Positions 17,046-25,445 of a DNA stretch of 64,000 nt are shown piece by piece; position 1 is the stretch's first letter, and each line of letters begins with the position of its first letter. The stretch is from DASVXQ01 sp046727955 (GTDB taxonomy: Bacteria; Actinomycetota; CALGFH01), in contig JBKPDO010000038.1 in the NCBI GenBank assembly GCA_046727955.1, positions 1 through 64,000 on the forward strand, given 5' to 3'. Position numbers and translations under genes: made by a program. Under the pieces are notes generated by a model, which worked only from the letters and a program-made list of their open reading frames with translations, was not told the DNA's origin and did no database searches.

Positions 17046-18950
17046 CTACTCGCCAGGGCCGGGGGGGTGGGAGGCCAGGTACTGCAGGGCCTGTCTGGCG
17101 ACGGGGGCGGCGGCCGCGGCCCCGTAGCCCGCCTGGTCGATCGACACGGCGATGGCGTAGCGGGCGTCGCTGGTGGGGGCGAAGCACGCGAACCAGGCGG
17201 CCGGCTCGCGATGGGTGGCGCTGGCCGTGCCCGTCTTGCCCGCGACCGAGAGCGTGCCGAACGGGAAGCCCTGGAACGTCGCCGTGGCCGTCCCGCCCGG
17301 CTGCTGCACGGCGCCCACCAGGCCCTGCAGGATCGGGTCGTGCACGCCCGCCGGCAGCGGCACGTGGGCCGCGACGGCCGGCGCGAACCGAGTCACCAGC
17401 TTGCCCGCCTGGTCGGTCGCGCCGCTGGCGAGGCGGGGCCGGTAACGCGTGCCGCCATTGGCGAAGGTCGCGTAGGCGTTCGCGAGCTGCAGCGGCGTGA
17501 CGATCGTGCCGCCCTGGCCAAACGCGAGCTCCACGTTGTCGCCCGGGTACCAGCCGCTGTTCGGAAACGCCCTGGGGGCCTGGCGGTGCAGCGCCTGGCG
17601 GACGGACGGGCTGTCGACCCGGCCGGCGGCCGCGCCGGGCAAGGCGATCCCGCTCGCCTGGCCGAGTCCGTACCGCTGGGCCAGCCGCTGGATCGGCTGA
17701 GGACCGTAGCGGCCGCGCTGAGACCAGAAATCGTAGCCCAGCTGGTAGAAGAAGACGTCGTCGGAGGCGGCGATGGCACGCACCACGTTGAGCGGTCCGA
17801 GCGCCTCCTTGGAGTCGTTGTGGAACGAGCACTGCCCGGCACAGCCAGGGATGGTGAACGTGCCGGTGTCGTCGATGATGGTGCTCGAGTCGATGAGCTG
17901 GTCGTCGAGCGCCGCGGTCGCGGTGACCAGCTTGAAGGTCGACCCGGGCGCGTACAGCCCCGCGATCGCCCGGTTGAGCAGGGGCTGGTGCGCCGAGGGA
18001 TCGGTCAGGCGCCGGTAGTTCGCCTGGCTGACGCCGCCGACCCACACCGACGGGTCGTAGGTCGGGTAGGACGACATCGCGAGCACCGAGCCGTCGCGGG
18101 GGTCCAGCACGACCGCCGCCCCGCTGGGCGCCGGGTACAGGGCGCCGGTGCGGGGATCGACGGAGCGCTGCAGGCTGGCGACCTGCCGAGCCAGGTCGGC
18201 ATCCAGCCGCTGTTGCAGGCCGATGTCGATGGTGAGCCGCAGGTTCTCGCCGGCGGTCGGCGGGGTGACGCTGAGCACCCGCACAACCCGACCGTGTGAA
18301 TCGACTTCGAGGCGCTCCAGCCCGTCGCGGCCGCGCAGGACCTGGTCGTACGCCTGCTCGATACCTGCCTGGCCGACGTCGTCGCCACGAAGCACGCCGC
18401 GGTAGGCGGGCGCCTTCAGCTCGGCGGCCGTGACTGGGCCGACGTAGCCGAGCACCTGCGCCGCGGCGGTGCCGTAGGGGTAGGTGCGCACCCCGACGGG
18501 CGCGGTCGTCACCCCGGGGAACTGCTCGGGGTGCTCTGCCAGCTCGAACAGCACGTGGGGATCGACGTTCTCGGCCACCGGGATGGCGAACGGGGAGCCG
18601 GTGAAGATGCGCAGGCTCTTGTCGATGCGCGAGCGCCGCAGCCCGAGCAGCCGCGCCAGGCGGTCGAGGGTGGCGTTCTTCCCACGACCCAGCTGGGCGG
18701 GGTCGACCAGCACCGACCAGGAGACCTGGTTGTCGACCACCACCTTGCCGGTCCGGTCGAGGATGAGCCCGCGCGGAGCCGGGAGCACCACGTCGCGGAC
18801 GAAGTCGTCCTTGGCCAGGGCGCTGTAGTGGCCGCCCCCGAGCACCTGCAGATCCCACAGACGAGCTAGCAGCAGGGCCAGCAGCAGGATGGTGACGACG
18901 CGGAGCAGCCACAGCCGCCGGCGAACCACCGGCAGCCGGGTCCGAGCCAT
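17046..18950 (-). CDS. Class B penicillin-binding protein (PBP2/MrdA-like)
   Basis: A 634-residue transpeptidase that crosslinks peptidoglycan, probably in elongation. From the ATG at 18950 (GAAGGAAAGG upstream) it has a short cytoplasmic end, one membrane anchor (about residues 15-35), a PBP dimerisation domain (RGLILDRTGKVVVDNQ) and the transpeptidase domain. The SxxK motif is in LYAPGSTFKLVTA, the second motif appears as SDD in AIAASDDVFFYQLG, and the KTG motif in VAGKTGTAS. The frame is open for another 480 codons upstream, but those lie antisense to the divergent kinase gene and are not coding. No RodA-type gene is adjacent. Confidence 0.93.
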   Translation of the reverse strand: MARTRLPVVRRRLWLLRVVTILLLALLLARLWDLQVLGGGHYSALAKDDFVRDVVLPAPRGLILDRTGKVVVDNQVSWSVLVDPAQLGRGKNATLDRLARLLGLRRSRIDKSLRIFTGSPFAIPVAENVDPHVLFELAEHPEQFPGVTTAPVGVRTYPYGTAAAQVLGYVGPVTAAELKAPAYRGVLRGDDVGQAGIEQAYDQVLRGRDGLERLEVDSHGRVVRVLSVTPPTAGENLRLTIDIGLQQRLDADLARQVASLQRSVDPRTGALYPAPSGAAVVLDPRDGSVLAMSSYPTYDPSVWVGGVSQANYRRLTDPSAHQPLLNRAIAGLYAPGSTFKLVTATAALDDQLIDSSTIIDDTGTFTIPGCAGQCSFHNDSKEALGPLNVVRAIAASDDVFFYQLGYDFWSQRGRYGPQPIQRLAQRYGLGQASGIALPGAAAGRVDSPSVRQALHRQAPRAFPNSGWYPGDNVELAFGQGGTIVTPLQLANAYATFANGGTRYRPRLASGATDQAGKLVTRFAPAVAAHVPLPAGVHDPILQGLVGAVQQPGGTATATFQGFPFGTLSVAGKTGTASATHREPAAWFACFAPTSDARYAIAVSIDQAGYGAAAAAPVARQALQYLASHPPGPGE

Positions 18951-19091
18951 GCCGGCCTTTCCTTCAGAGCAGAGCTGTTGCCTTGGATCCATGCTAATCA
19001 CGGGAGGCCGGGTTCGTGGCCGACCGGCGCGCCCGGGGGCATGATTGGCCAGGTGAGGGGGGGACGTATCGCGCATGGACAGGTGTCGCGC

Positions 19092-20378
19092 ATGAGCAGC
19101 GCAGGCTCTGGATTGCTCGGCCGGGGAGCCGATCCGAAAGTGGCGGCCTGGGCGGCGCGGACGCTCGGGCTGGCCGCCCTCGTCCTGGTCGTGGCCTGGG
19201 TGGCGCGGAGCGGCTCGGTGGTCGGCGACGATAGGCTCATGGCGGCCTCCGCCCTGGCCGTGCTGAGCGTGGCGTGGCTCGCCTTCCTGCTGCCGGTCGG
19301 CCTCGACCGCCGCCTTCAGGTCGCCGCCCTGCTGGTGGTCGGGACGTGCGCCGCCATCCTCAACCACCTCCGCCCCAACAGCCCTGCCTTCCTGGCGGCG
19401 CTGCTGGCGATGGCCGGGGCGGCGGTCAGGCTCCCGGTCGGCTGGGCGCTGACGGTGATGGCGGCGGCCACGGTCGCGATCACCCTCTCCGAGGGCGTCG
19501 GGGCGACCCACACCATCCCGGCCGGAGTGAGCTACACGGCGGCGGCGGCGGTGCTGTTCGGCGTGGCGACCTACGTGCGGACGCTCCGCGAAGCGCACCG
19601 CCGCGCCGAGCGGATCGTGGTGGAGCTGCAGGCGACCAGGCGGGCGGAGGCCAAGGCGGCCGCTCTGGGCGAGCGGGCCCGGCTCGCCAGGGAGATGCAC
19701 GACATCCTGGCCCACGTGCTGTCCGCGCTCAGCCTGCAGCTCGAGGCCATGGCCCTGCTGCTGCAGCAGGAGGGCGCCTCGGACCGGGCCCTGCGGCAGG
19801 TGGAGCGGGCGCAGCGGCTGGCGCGCGACGGGCTCGACGAGGCTCAGGAGGCGATCGGCGCCCTCCGCGGCGACCGCCTGCCCGGCCTGGAGCTGCTCCC
19901 GCGCCTGGTCGAGGACTTCCGCCAGGCCACCGGCGTGCCGGCTCGGCTCGAGGTCGCCGGTGAGCCGTGGCCGCTCGGCCACGAGGCCGGCCTGGCCGTC
20001 TACCGCACCGCGCAAGAGGCCCTGACCAACGTCCGCAAGCACGCCAGGACGCCCGCCGACGTGGCGGTGGCGCTCGGCTGGCAACCGGACGGGCTCGCGC
20101 TCACGGTGGTGAACCGGGACGCGGACGGGCGACCTCCGCCCGGGGCGGACCCGGCTGCAGCGGACCCGGCTGCAGCGGACCCGACCGGAACGGACCCGAC
20201 CGGAACGGACCCGACCGGGGCGGACCCGACCGGGGCGGACCCGACCGGGGCGGACGGCCAGGTCAGGGGCGGTTACGGCCTCACCGGCATGCGCGAGCGG
20301 GCGGAGCTGCTCGGCGGCGAGCTGGTCGCCTGCAGGACGGCAGACGGGTTCCAGGTGCGGCTGTGGCTGCCGGCATGA
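19092..20378 (+). CDS. Sensor histidine kinase, NarL type, with a repeat-expanded ATP-lid region
   Basis: About 428 residues. The N-terminal half has five or six membrane segments; HisKA_3 follows with ARLAREMHDILAHVLSALSL, and the HATPase domain with EALTNVRKHA and GYGLTGMRERAELLGG. Between the N and G boxes an ADPTG pentapeptide is repeated seven times (15-bp DNA repeats at 20145-20249), lengthening the nucleotide-lid loop. The usual DDGxG motif is not recognisable; NRDADGRPP stands in its place. The start is uncertain: I prefer ATG 19092 (AGGTG upstream); ATG 19041 is possible. It overlaps its response regulator gene by ATGA. Confidence 0.9.
   Translation: MSSAGSGLLGRGADPKVAAWAARTLGLAALVLVVAWVARSGSVVGDDRLMAASALAVLSVAWLAFLLPVGLDRRLQVAALLVVGTCAAILNHLRPNSPAFLAALLAMAGAAVRLPVGWALTVMAAATVAITLSEGVGATHTIPAGVSYTAAAAVLFGVATYVRTLREAHRRAERIVVELQATRRAEAKAAALGERARLAREMHDILAHVLSALSLQLEAMALLLQQEGASDRALRQVERAQRLARDGLDEAQEAIGALRGDRLPGLELLPRLVEDFRQATGVPARLEVAGEPWPLGHEAGLAVYRTAQEALTNVRKHARTPADVAVALGWQPDGLALTVVNRDADGRPPPGADPAAADPAAADPTGTDPTGTDPTGADPTGADPTGADGQVRGGYGLTGMRERAELLGGELVACRTADGFQVRLWLPA
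20145..20249 (+). repeat. Seven 15-bp tandem repeats inside the kinase gene
   Basis: Units of the form GCGGACCCGACCGGG run from 20145 to 20249; the first two copies end GGCTGCA and the middle copies begin ACG. Each unit encodes one ADP(T/A)(G/A) pentapeptide. Near-identity of neighbouring copies indicates recent expansion by slippage. Confidence 0.9.
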
Positions 20379-21046
20379 GCGAGCCACCGGCCCGGGTGCT
20401 GATCGCCGACGACCAGACGATCGTCCGCGAGGGGCTGTCGACGCTGCTCAGCCTCCTGCCCGACGTCGAGGTGGTGGGCGCGGCAACCGACGGCGAGGAG
20501 GCGGTCCGGCTGGTCGCCGAGCACCGGCCCGACGTGGTGCTGATGGACCTGCGCATGCCCCGCTGCGACGGTGCCGAGGCGACCAGGCGGATTCGCGAGC
20601 TGGCCCCGGAGACCGAGGTGATCGTCCTGACCACCTACGCCGACGACGCCTCGGTGTTCGCCGCGCTGCAGGCCGGGGCGCGCGGCTACCTGACCAAGAA
20701 CGCCAGCGCGGCCGAGATCCGCCGGGCGATCGCCGCGGTCCGGCGCGGCGAGGCGCTGCTCGACCCCTCGGTCCAGCGTCGCCTGCTCGACGCGCTGGCC
20801 ACCGCCCCCGGGGCGATCCCGGCGGCAGCGGGTGAGGAGCTGCCCGACGGGCTCACCCCCAGGGAGGCCGAGGTGCTGCGGCTGATGGCCGCGGGCCGCA
20901 CCAACCAGGAGATCGCCGCCGACCTGGTGGTCAGCGAGGGCACCGTGAAGACCCACGTCAACCGGATTTTCGCCAAGGCCTGCGTGCGTGACCGAGGTCA
21001 GGCGGTCGCCTACGCCTACCGCCACGGGCTCGCCCCGCCGGACTGA
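20375..21046 (+). CDS. Two-component response regulator, NarL/LuxR family
   Basis: A 223-residue partner of the preceding kinase, coupled by a 4-bp overlap. The receiver has LIADDQTIVREG, the acceptor Asp in VVLMDLRMPRCDG and Lys in YLTKNASA. The LuxR helix-turn-helix spans LTPREAEVLRLMAAGRTNQE to TVKTHVNRIFAK. The downstream genes on the same strand (a DUF5666-like protein, an MprF-like synthase and an esterase) start about 160 bp later and could be targets, which is inference from order. Confidence 0.95.
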   Translation: MSEPPARVLIADDQTIVREGLSTLLSLLPDVEVVGAATDGEEAVRLVAEHRPDVVLMDLRMPRCDGAEATRRIRELAPETEVIVLTTYADDASVFAALQAGARGYLTKNASAAEIRRAIAAVRRGEALLDPSVQRRLLDALATAPGAIPAAAGEELPDGLTPREAEVLRLMAAGRTNQEIAADLVVSEGTVKTHVNRIFAKACVRDRGQAVAYAYRHGLAPPD

Positions 21047-21208
21047 GCGGCGGCTCCACCCAGGGGTAGAGGCCGGGGCGCCGGCGCCCACCCTGTGACG
21101 TACCCGGAAGATCCGGACTCGGGTAGACGACGTGCCCGCCAACGGCTGGCTATCGTCGGGCGACAGCACCCTTGGGCGCCGGCGACGGCAGCGAGGAGCA
21201 ACCCGCGG

Positions 21209-21589
21209 ATGGTCAGATCCAGGAGGAACCGCAACGGCCACGGCGGCCGCCCGCCGGCGGGCGGCGAGCAGGCCGACCGGCTCGAGCGGGTCGCCGTGCC
21301 GTTCGGCGACGGCCGCACGCTGGCGTTCATCCGAAGGACCGTGGTCCAGGTGGAGGAGTCGCGGCTGACCCTGGTGGGCGCCGACGGCCGGTGGTCTATG
21401 CTGCAGGTCACCGCCGACACCGCCTTTGGAACCCGCCGGCTGCCGACCACCCGAGCCGACGTGGTCCCCGGGGCCATGGTGGCGGCGGTCGTCGTCGAGC
21501 AGTTCGAGGACCATCAGGACCTAGCGCTGCGGATCGTCGTCATACCGCCGCAACCGAGCTGGAGCCTCCCGCCCACCTCGTCCGCCTGA
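21209..21589 (+). CDS. Small protein with a DUF5666-like beta domain
   Basis: A 126-residue protein from an ATG at 21209, preceded by GCGAGGAG at good spacing. After a basic Gly/Arg-rich start, the sequence RTVVQVEESRLTLVGADGRW with a later VVPGAMVAAVVVEQ and LRIVVIP follows the (T/S)VxSVxxxxLTVxxxDG...L/VxxGxxVxVxG pattern of DUF5666-type OB-like domains. No signal peptide is seen, which is odd because most such proteins are exported. It ends 17 bp before the MprF-like gene and is probably co-transcribed. Function unknown. Confidence 0.6.
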   Translation: MVRSRRNRNGHGGRPPAGGEQADRLERVAVPFGDGRTLAFIRRTVVQVEESRLTLVGADGRWSMLQVTADTAFGTRRLPTTRADVVPGAMVAAVVVEQFEDHQDLALRIVVIPPQPSWSLPPTSSA

Positions 21590-21606
21590 CCGCCCCGGAG
21601 CGAGCG

Positions 21607-23364
21607 ATGCGAGCCATGCTGGTCGGCCTGCGTGCCGCCGATGCCCAGGCGCCGAGCGCGCCTGGCGCCGCGGCGCGCGCGCCCACCCGTGTCGCCGCTG
21701 CCTGGCGGCGCGATCGGGTGCCCAGGCTGGCGGCCGCCCTTGCGGTCCTGGCCGGGCTTGTCAACCTGGTGTCGGCCCTGCTCCCGGCGGAGCGGGACCG
21801 CCTGCGGCTGCTCCACGACCTCGTCCCCGGGACAGTGGAGCGCGGCGCGACGGTGGCGGTGGCCGGCGCCGGCATCGGCCTGCTGCTGCTCGCCGGGGGA
21901 CTGCGACGCCGCTACCGGGCGGCCTGGCTGGCCGCGGTCTGCCTGCTCGCCGGCAGCGCCGTCCTCCACGTCATCAAGGGCCTCGACGTCGAGGAGGCGC
22001 TGGTGGAGGCGTTCCTTGCGGGGCTGCTCAGCGGCCAGGCAGCCTGCTTCGTGGCCCGGCCCGTGCGAGGCGAGCCCCGTGCCGTGCTCGGCCGGGCGGT
22101 GACGGTGGTCGTCGCCACCTTCGCCTACGGAACCCTCGGCATGATCGCCAACGACCACGACATCCCCGCCGACCTCGGCACCCTCGGAATGATCACCGCG
22201 GTCGGGCGGATGGCGCTCGGGCTGGGGGCCGGCGTGCCGCTGGTGGGCCGCTTCGGCCGCCTTTTTCCCGAGTCGGTGGCCGCGGTGTTCGCCGTCGGCG
22301 CCCTGGCCGTCTGCGCCCGTGCGGTCGCCCCGGCCGTGACCCGCCGCGCCGCCGACCCCGGCCTGGCAGCCGCCGTGGCCGCGTCGGACGACTCGCTTGC
22401 CTACTTCGCGCTGCGCGACGACCGCGTCACCGTCCGTGCCGGCGACGCACTGGTCACCTACGGTGCGGTCGGGTCGGTCGCGCTGGCGGCCGGCGACCCG
22501 CTCGGACCGCCCGAACAGTGGCCGGCCGCGATCGCCGCGTTCCTCGACGCCGCGGCCACGCAGGGCCGGATCGCGGCGGTGCTCGGCTGCGGGGCGGCGG
22601 CCGCGGTCTGGCGGGAGGCCGGCCTGACCACGATCTACCTCGGCGACGAGGCGGTGCTCGACCTGCGGCGGTTCTGCCTGGAGGGACGGGCGGTCAGGAT
22701 CGCCCGCCAGAGCTGGAAGCGGGGCCAGCGAGCCGGCTACACCGCGCTGGTGCGCCGCTCGGGCGATCTCAGCCCAGCCGAGGTGACCGCCCTCGACGAG
22801 CTGTCCCGGCGCTGGCGGGGCGACTCGGCCGAGCGGGGCTTCTCGATGAGCCTCGGCCGCCTGTTCGACCAGCGTGACCCGGACATGCTGGTGGTCGCGG
22901 CCAGGGACGCCGACGGACGGGTGCGGGGCTTCCTGCACCTCGTGCCGTGGGGCGCCGACGGGGCCAGCCTGGACGTGATGCGCCGGGACCGGGCGGCGCC
23001 CTCCTGGCTGAACGACTTCCTGGTGGTCGAGGCCACACGCCACCTGCCCGAGCTGGGCGTCCAGCGGCTGTCGCTGAATTTCTCGTTCCTGCGGGCGGTG
23101 CTGGCGGCCGGATCAGGGCCGGGCGTGCCCGGCCGGCTGCGCGTCGCGCGCTGGCTGCTGCGGCGCCTGTCCGGGCCGTTCCAGATCGAGACGCTGTACC
23201 GCTTCAACCGCAAGTTCAACCCCGACTGGCAGCCCCGCTACCTGGCCATCGAGGCACTAGAGGAGCTGCCGCGGGTCGCGCTCGCCACCATGCGCGCCGA
23301 GGGTCTGCTCGCCGCACCGTGGCGCCTGCGCAGGCCCCGGGCCGCCGAAGCAGGCGCACCGTGA
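21607..23364 (+). CDS. MprF/LysX-like phosphatidylglycerol aminoacyltransferase (DUF2156)
   Basis: A 585-residue protein. Residues about 40-260 hold six or seven membrane helices; the C-terminal 330 residues form the DUF2156 double-GNAT catalytic domain (AYFALRDDRV, VTYGAVGSVALAAGDPLGP, YLGDEAVLDL, RIARQSWKRGQRAGYTALV, LSRRWRGDSAERGFSMSLG, LSLNFSFLRAVL, YRFNRKFNPDWQPRYLA). Members transfer lysine or another amino acid from tRNA to phosphatidylglycerol, lowering surface charge and raising resistance to cationic peptides. No lysyl-tRNA synthetase domain is attached. The stop overlaps the GTG start of the next gene by four bases. Confidence 0.93.
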   Translation: MRAMLVGLRAADAQAPSAPGAAARAPTRVAAAWRRDRVPRLAAALAVLAGLVNLVSALLPAERDRLRLLHDLVPGTVERGATVAVAGAGIGLLLLAGGLRRRYRAAWLAAVCLLAGSAVLHVIKGLDVEEALVEAFLAGLLSGQAACFVARPVRGEPRAVLGRAVTVVVATFAYGTLGMIANDHDIPADLGTLGMITAVGRMALGLGAGVPLVGRFGRLFPESVAAVFAVGALAVCARAVAPAVTRRAADPGLAAAVAASDDSLAYFALRDDRVTVRAGDALVTYGAVGSVALAAGDPLGPPEQWPAAIAAFLDAAATQGRIAAVLGCGAAAAVWREAGLTTIYLGDEAVLDLRRFCLEGRAVRIARQSWKRGQRAGYTALVRRSGDLSPAEVTALDELSRRWRGDSAERGFSMSLGRLFDQRDPDMLVVAARDADGRVRGFLHLVPWGADGASLDVMRRDRAAPSWLNDFLVVEATRHLPELGVQRLSLNFSFLRAVLAAGSGPGVPGRLRVARWLLRRLSGPFQIETLYRFNRKFNPDWQPRYLAIEALEELPRVALATMRAEGLLAAPWRLRRPRAAEAGAP

Positions 23365-24701
23365 GGCGTCCATCCGGCGCGACCGCCGCCCCGACCGCCC
23401 CCACCACGACCCTCACCACCACGACCCTCACCACCACGACCACCGCCACCAGTCCACCTCACCATCGCCCCCTCAGTGCGGCCCACCATCGCCCCCTCAG
23501 TGCGGCCCACCATGCCCCTGGCCGCGACCATGCCCCCGTCCGCGGCCACCGCGGCCCCGGCCACCACCACCAGCTCCACCGCGTGGCGAGCGACCTGGTC
23601 CATATCCCGTCCAGCCTGCTCCACCAGGTCGGCCGGGCCGGACCGCTGGAGAGCCCGTGGGTGTCGGTCGGATTCGGGACGTTGCTGCTGGCCAGCGTCG
23701 CCACTGCGGTGTGGCGCCGGCGGCGGCGCCCGGCGGGGGCGTTGCGCCATCGCTGGCTGCGCCGGGGCAGCCTGACCGCCTGGCTCATCACCCTGGCCAC
23801 CCTCTGCGGCCTTGGCGGGCTGAACACCTACGTTGGCTACGTGCCCACGCTTCCCTCCCTGTTCGGCGCGCTTCCCTTCCACGGCGAGCGGACCGGGGGC
23901 GAGTCCCGGCTGGTGACGCTGAAGATCGGCGCCCGGCGCCTGGACGTGCCGCCGAGCACCGCCTACGTGTACCTGCCGCCCGGCTACGACGACCGGGCCA
24001 ACGCGTGCCGCCGCTACCCCGTCGTCTACCTCCTGCACGGCTTCCCAGGCAGCCCGATCGACTGGTTCCGGGCAGCCGAGGTCCAGAAGACCATGGACGC
24101 GATGCTGGCCCGGCACCTGGTCCAGCCGATGATCCTGGTCGCCCCGGACGCGAGCGGCGGCTGGCTGCACGACTCGGAGATGCTCAACCAGGTCGGCGGC
24201 CCGCAGGTCGAGAGCTATCTCGTCGGTCCGGTCGTCCACGCCGTCGACGCGAGGTTCCGGACGGTCGCGACGCGGGCCGGTCGGGCGATCGGCGGCGTGT
24301 CGAGCGGCGGCTATGGCGCCCTCAACCTGGGCCTGCGACACCAGAACGAGTACTCGGTGATCCTGTCGCTGATGCCCTACGGCAACCCGGGAGGGGTGAC
24401 CAGAGCCCTGCTCGGTGGCAGCCATGCCCTCTGGCTGGCCAATTCCCCCGGCTACTACATCCCGACGATGACCTTCCACCACTCGATGAAGGTCGACCTA
24501 CTGGCCGGCAGCCGGGACCCGGAGGCGCGCGAGGCGGCCCGGCTCGCCCGCATGCTGCAGGCCCGCCACCAGCGCGGAGTCTTCACCGAGGTCTCGGGCG
24601 CGACCCACACCTGGCGGGGCGCCCGCACCGAGATCGCCTATGCCCTCGCCTTCGCCAGCGCCCACCTCGGAGACGGCCACCCCGCCCGGGTAACAGCCTG
24701 A
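23361..24701 (+). CDS. Membrane-anchored esterase-family alpha/beta hydrolase
   Basis: A 446-residue protein starting at a GTG that overlaps the MprF-like stop. The first about 80 residues are an odd Thr/His/Pro-rich stretch from short DNA repeats. Two membrane segments follow (WVSVGFGTLLLASVATAVW and LTAWLITLATLCGLGGL), then an esterase D/PF00756-type domain: YPVVYLLHGFPG, nucleophile Ser in GGVSSGGYGALNLG, and a late His in VSGATHTWRG. Coupling to an aminoacyl-lipid synthase suggests it trims or hydrolyses aminoacylated lipids, as proposed for AhyD-like partners. That role is inferred. Confidence 0.88.
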   Translation: MRRPSGATAAPTAPTTTLTTTTLTTTTTATSPPHHRPLSAAHHRPLSAAHHAPGRDHAPVRGHRGPGHHHQLHRVASDLVHIPSSLLHQVGRAGPLESPWVSVGFGTLLLASVATAVWRRRRRPAGALRHRWLRRGSLTAWLITLATLCGLGGLNTYVGYVPTLPSLFGALPFHGERTGGESRLVTLKIGARRLDVPPSTAYVYLPPGYDDRANACRRYPVVYLLHGFPGSPIDWFRAAEVQKTMDAMLARHLVQPMILVAPDASGGWLHDSEMLNQVGGPQVESYLVGPVVHAVDARFRTVATRAGRAIGGVSSGGYGALNLGLRHQNEYSVILSLMPYGNPGGVTRALLGGSHALWLANSPGYYIPTMTFHHSMKVDLLAGSRDPEAREAARLARMLQARHQRGVFTEVSGATHTWRGARTEIAYALAFASAHLGDGHPARVTA

Positions 24702-24756
24702 ACCCAGGTCGCGCCCCCTGTACAGCTGCCCTGTCACAGCTGCAGGAGTCGTCAGC

Positions 24757-25053
24757 TTACGGTGGAATGGTGATACGACCGGCTCGGCGCTCACCGTCAA
24801 GCGCGCGAAGGGCCTGCGTCAGGGTGCTCACGTGGATCTCGCGCTCGCCTCGCTCCCACATCAGCTCGATCGCGTCAAGCAGGGCCCTCGCCTCGCCAGC
24901 CAGCGATTGCGCGGCGCGCAGGCAGGCGTAGGTGTGGCCGGTGCTGCGGGCCGGGTTGATCCGCCCCAGCAGGTCCACGAGCGCGAGGTAGTGGTCGATG
25001 AAGGAGCACTCGGCGTCGGTCAGCGCCGGGAGGCGCGGGGTGCCCGATCGCAT
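24757..25053 (-). CDS. Hypothetical protein, 98 residues
   Basis: From ATG 25053 the protein is largely helical (DAECSFIDHYLALVDLLGRI, then RAAQSLAGEARALLDAIELM) and ends with GERRAGRITIPP. No signal peptide or known domain is visible. It begins four bases after the stop of a 40-codon ORF, so the two may be co-translated. I do not recognise the family. Confidence 0.6.
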   Translation of the reverse strand: MRSGTPRLPALTDAECSFIDHYLALVDLLGRINPARSTGHTYACLRAAQSLAGEARALLDAIELMWERGEREIHVSTLTQALRALDGERRAGRITIPP

Positions 25054-25057
25054 GCTC

Positions 25058-25180
25058 TCACCCACCGTCGACCGCGCCAAGCGCCGGGAGGACCTGGCGG
25101 CTGGACAGGATATCGCCGACCAGCGCTCCCAGGCGCAGGATCTCGCGTGCCTGGATGTCGACGGGGACGAGGTTGGACAT
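25058..25180 (-). CDS. Small ORF, 40 residues, upstream of the 98-residue gene
   Basis: ATG at 25180 follows GGGAGG at five bases. The peptide starts MSNLVPVDIQAREILRLGAL and ends GAVDGG. It could be a true small protein or the N-terminus of the next gene separated by a frameshift: the downstream ORF continues four bases after its stop. The 266 bp between this and the next gene hold no other feature I can support. Confidence 0.4.
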   Translation of the reverse strand: MSNLVPVDIQAREILRLGALVGDILSSRQVLPALGAVDGG

Positions 25181-25445
25181 GCTGCCTCCCGCTCTGGGTC
25201 GCGACTGCCACTGAGACAGTGCCACTGCGCGGCGGGACATCGAGCGGTTTCCGCTGCTGGCAGAGGTCTGAGAGGAGTGCCCAGCTCGTTCGGCACCGCG
25301 TTGTGATCCCTGGACCTGAGCGCGGCGGGCCGCGCCGGCGGACCGTCTGCTGGCCAAGCGTTTTGGTCGCACAGGACCGGGACCGTTTAACCTATCCGGG
25401 CGAACCCGGACGGCAAGGGAAGATGTCCATGCAGAGCTTCAGGCA

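Noticed and set aside
17046..20387. A 1113-codon minus-strand frame
   Set aside because: Only the part from ATG 18950 encodes the penicillin-binding protein. The rest lies antisense to the kinase/regulator pair, has no ribosome-binding site and no family motifs.
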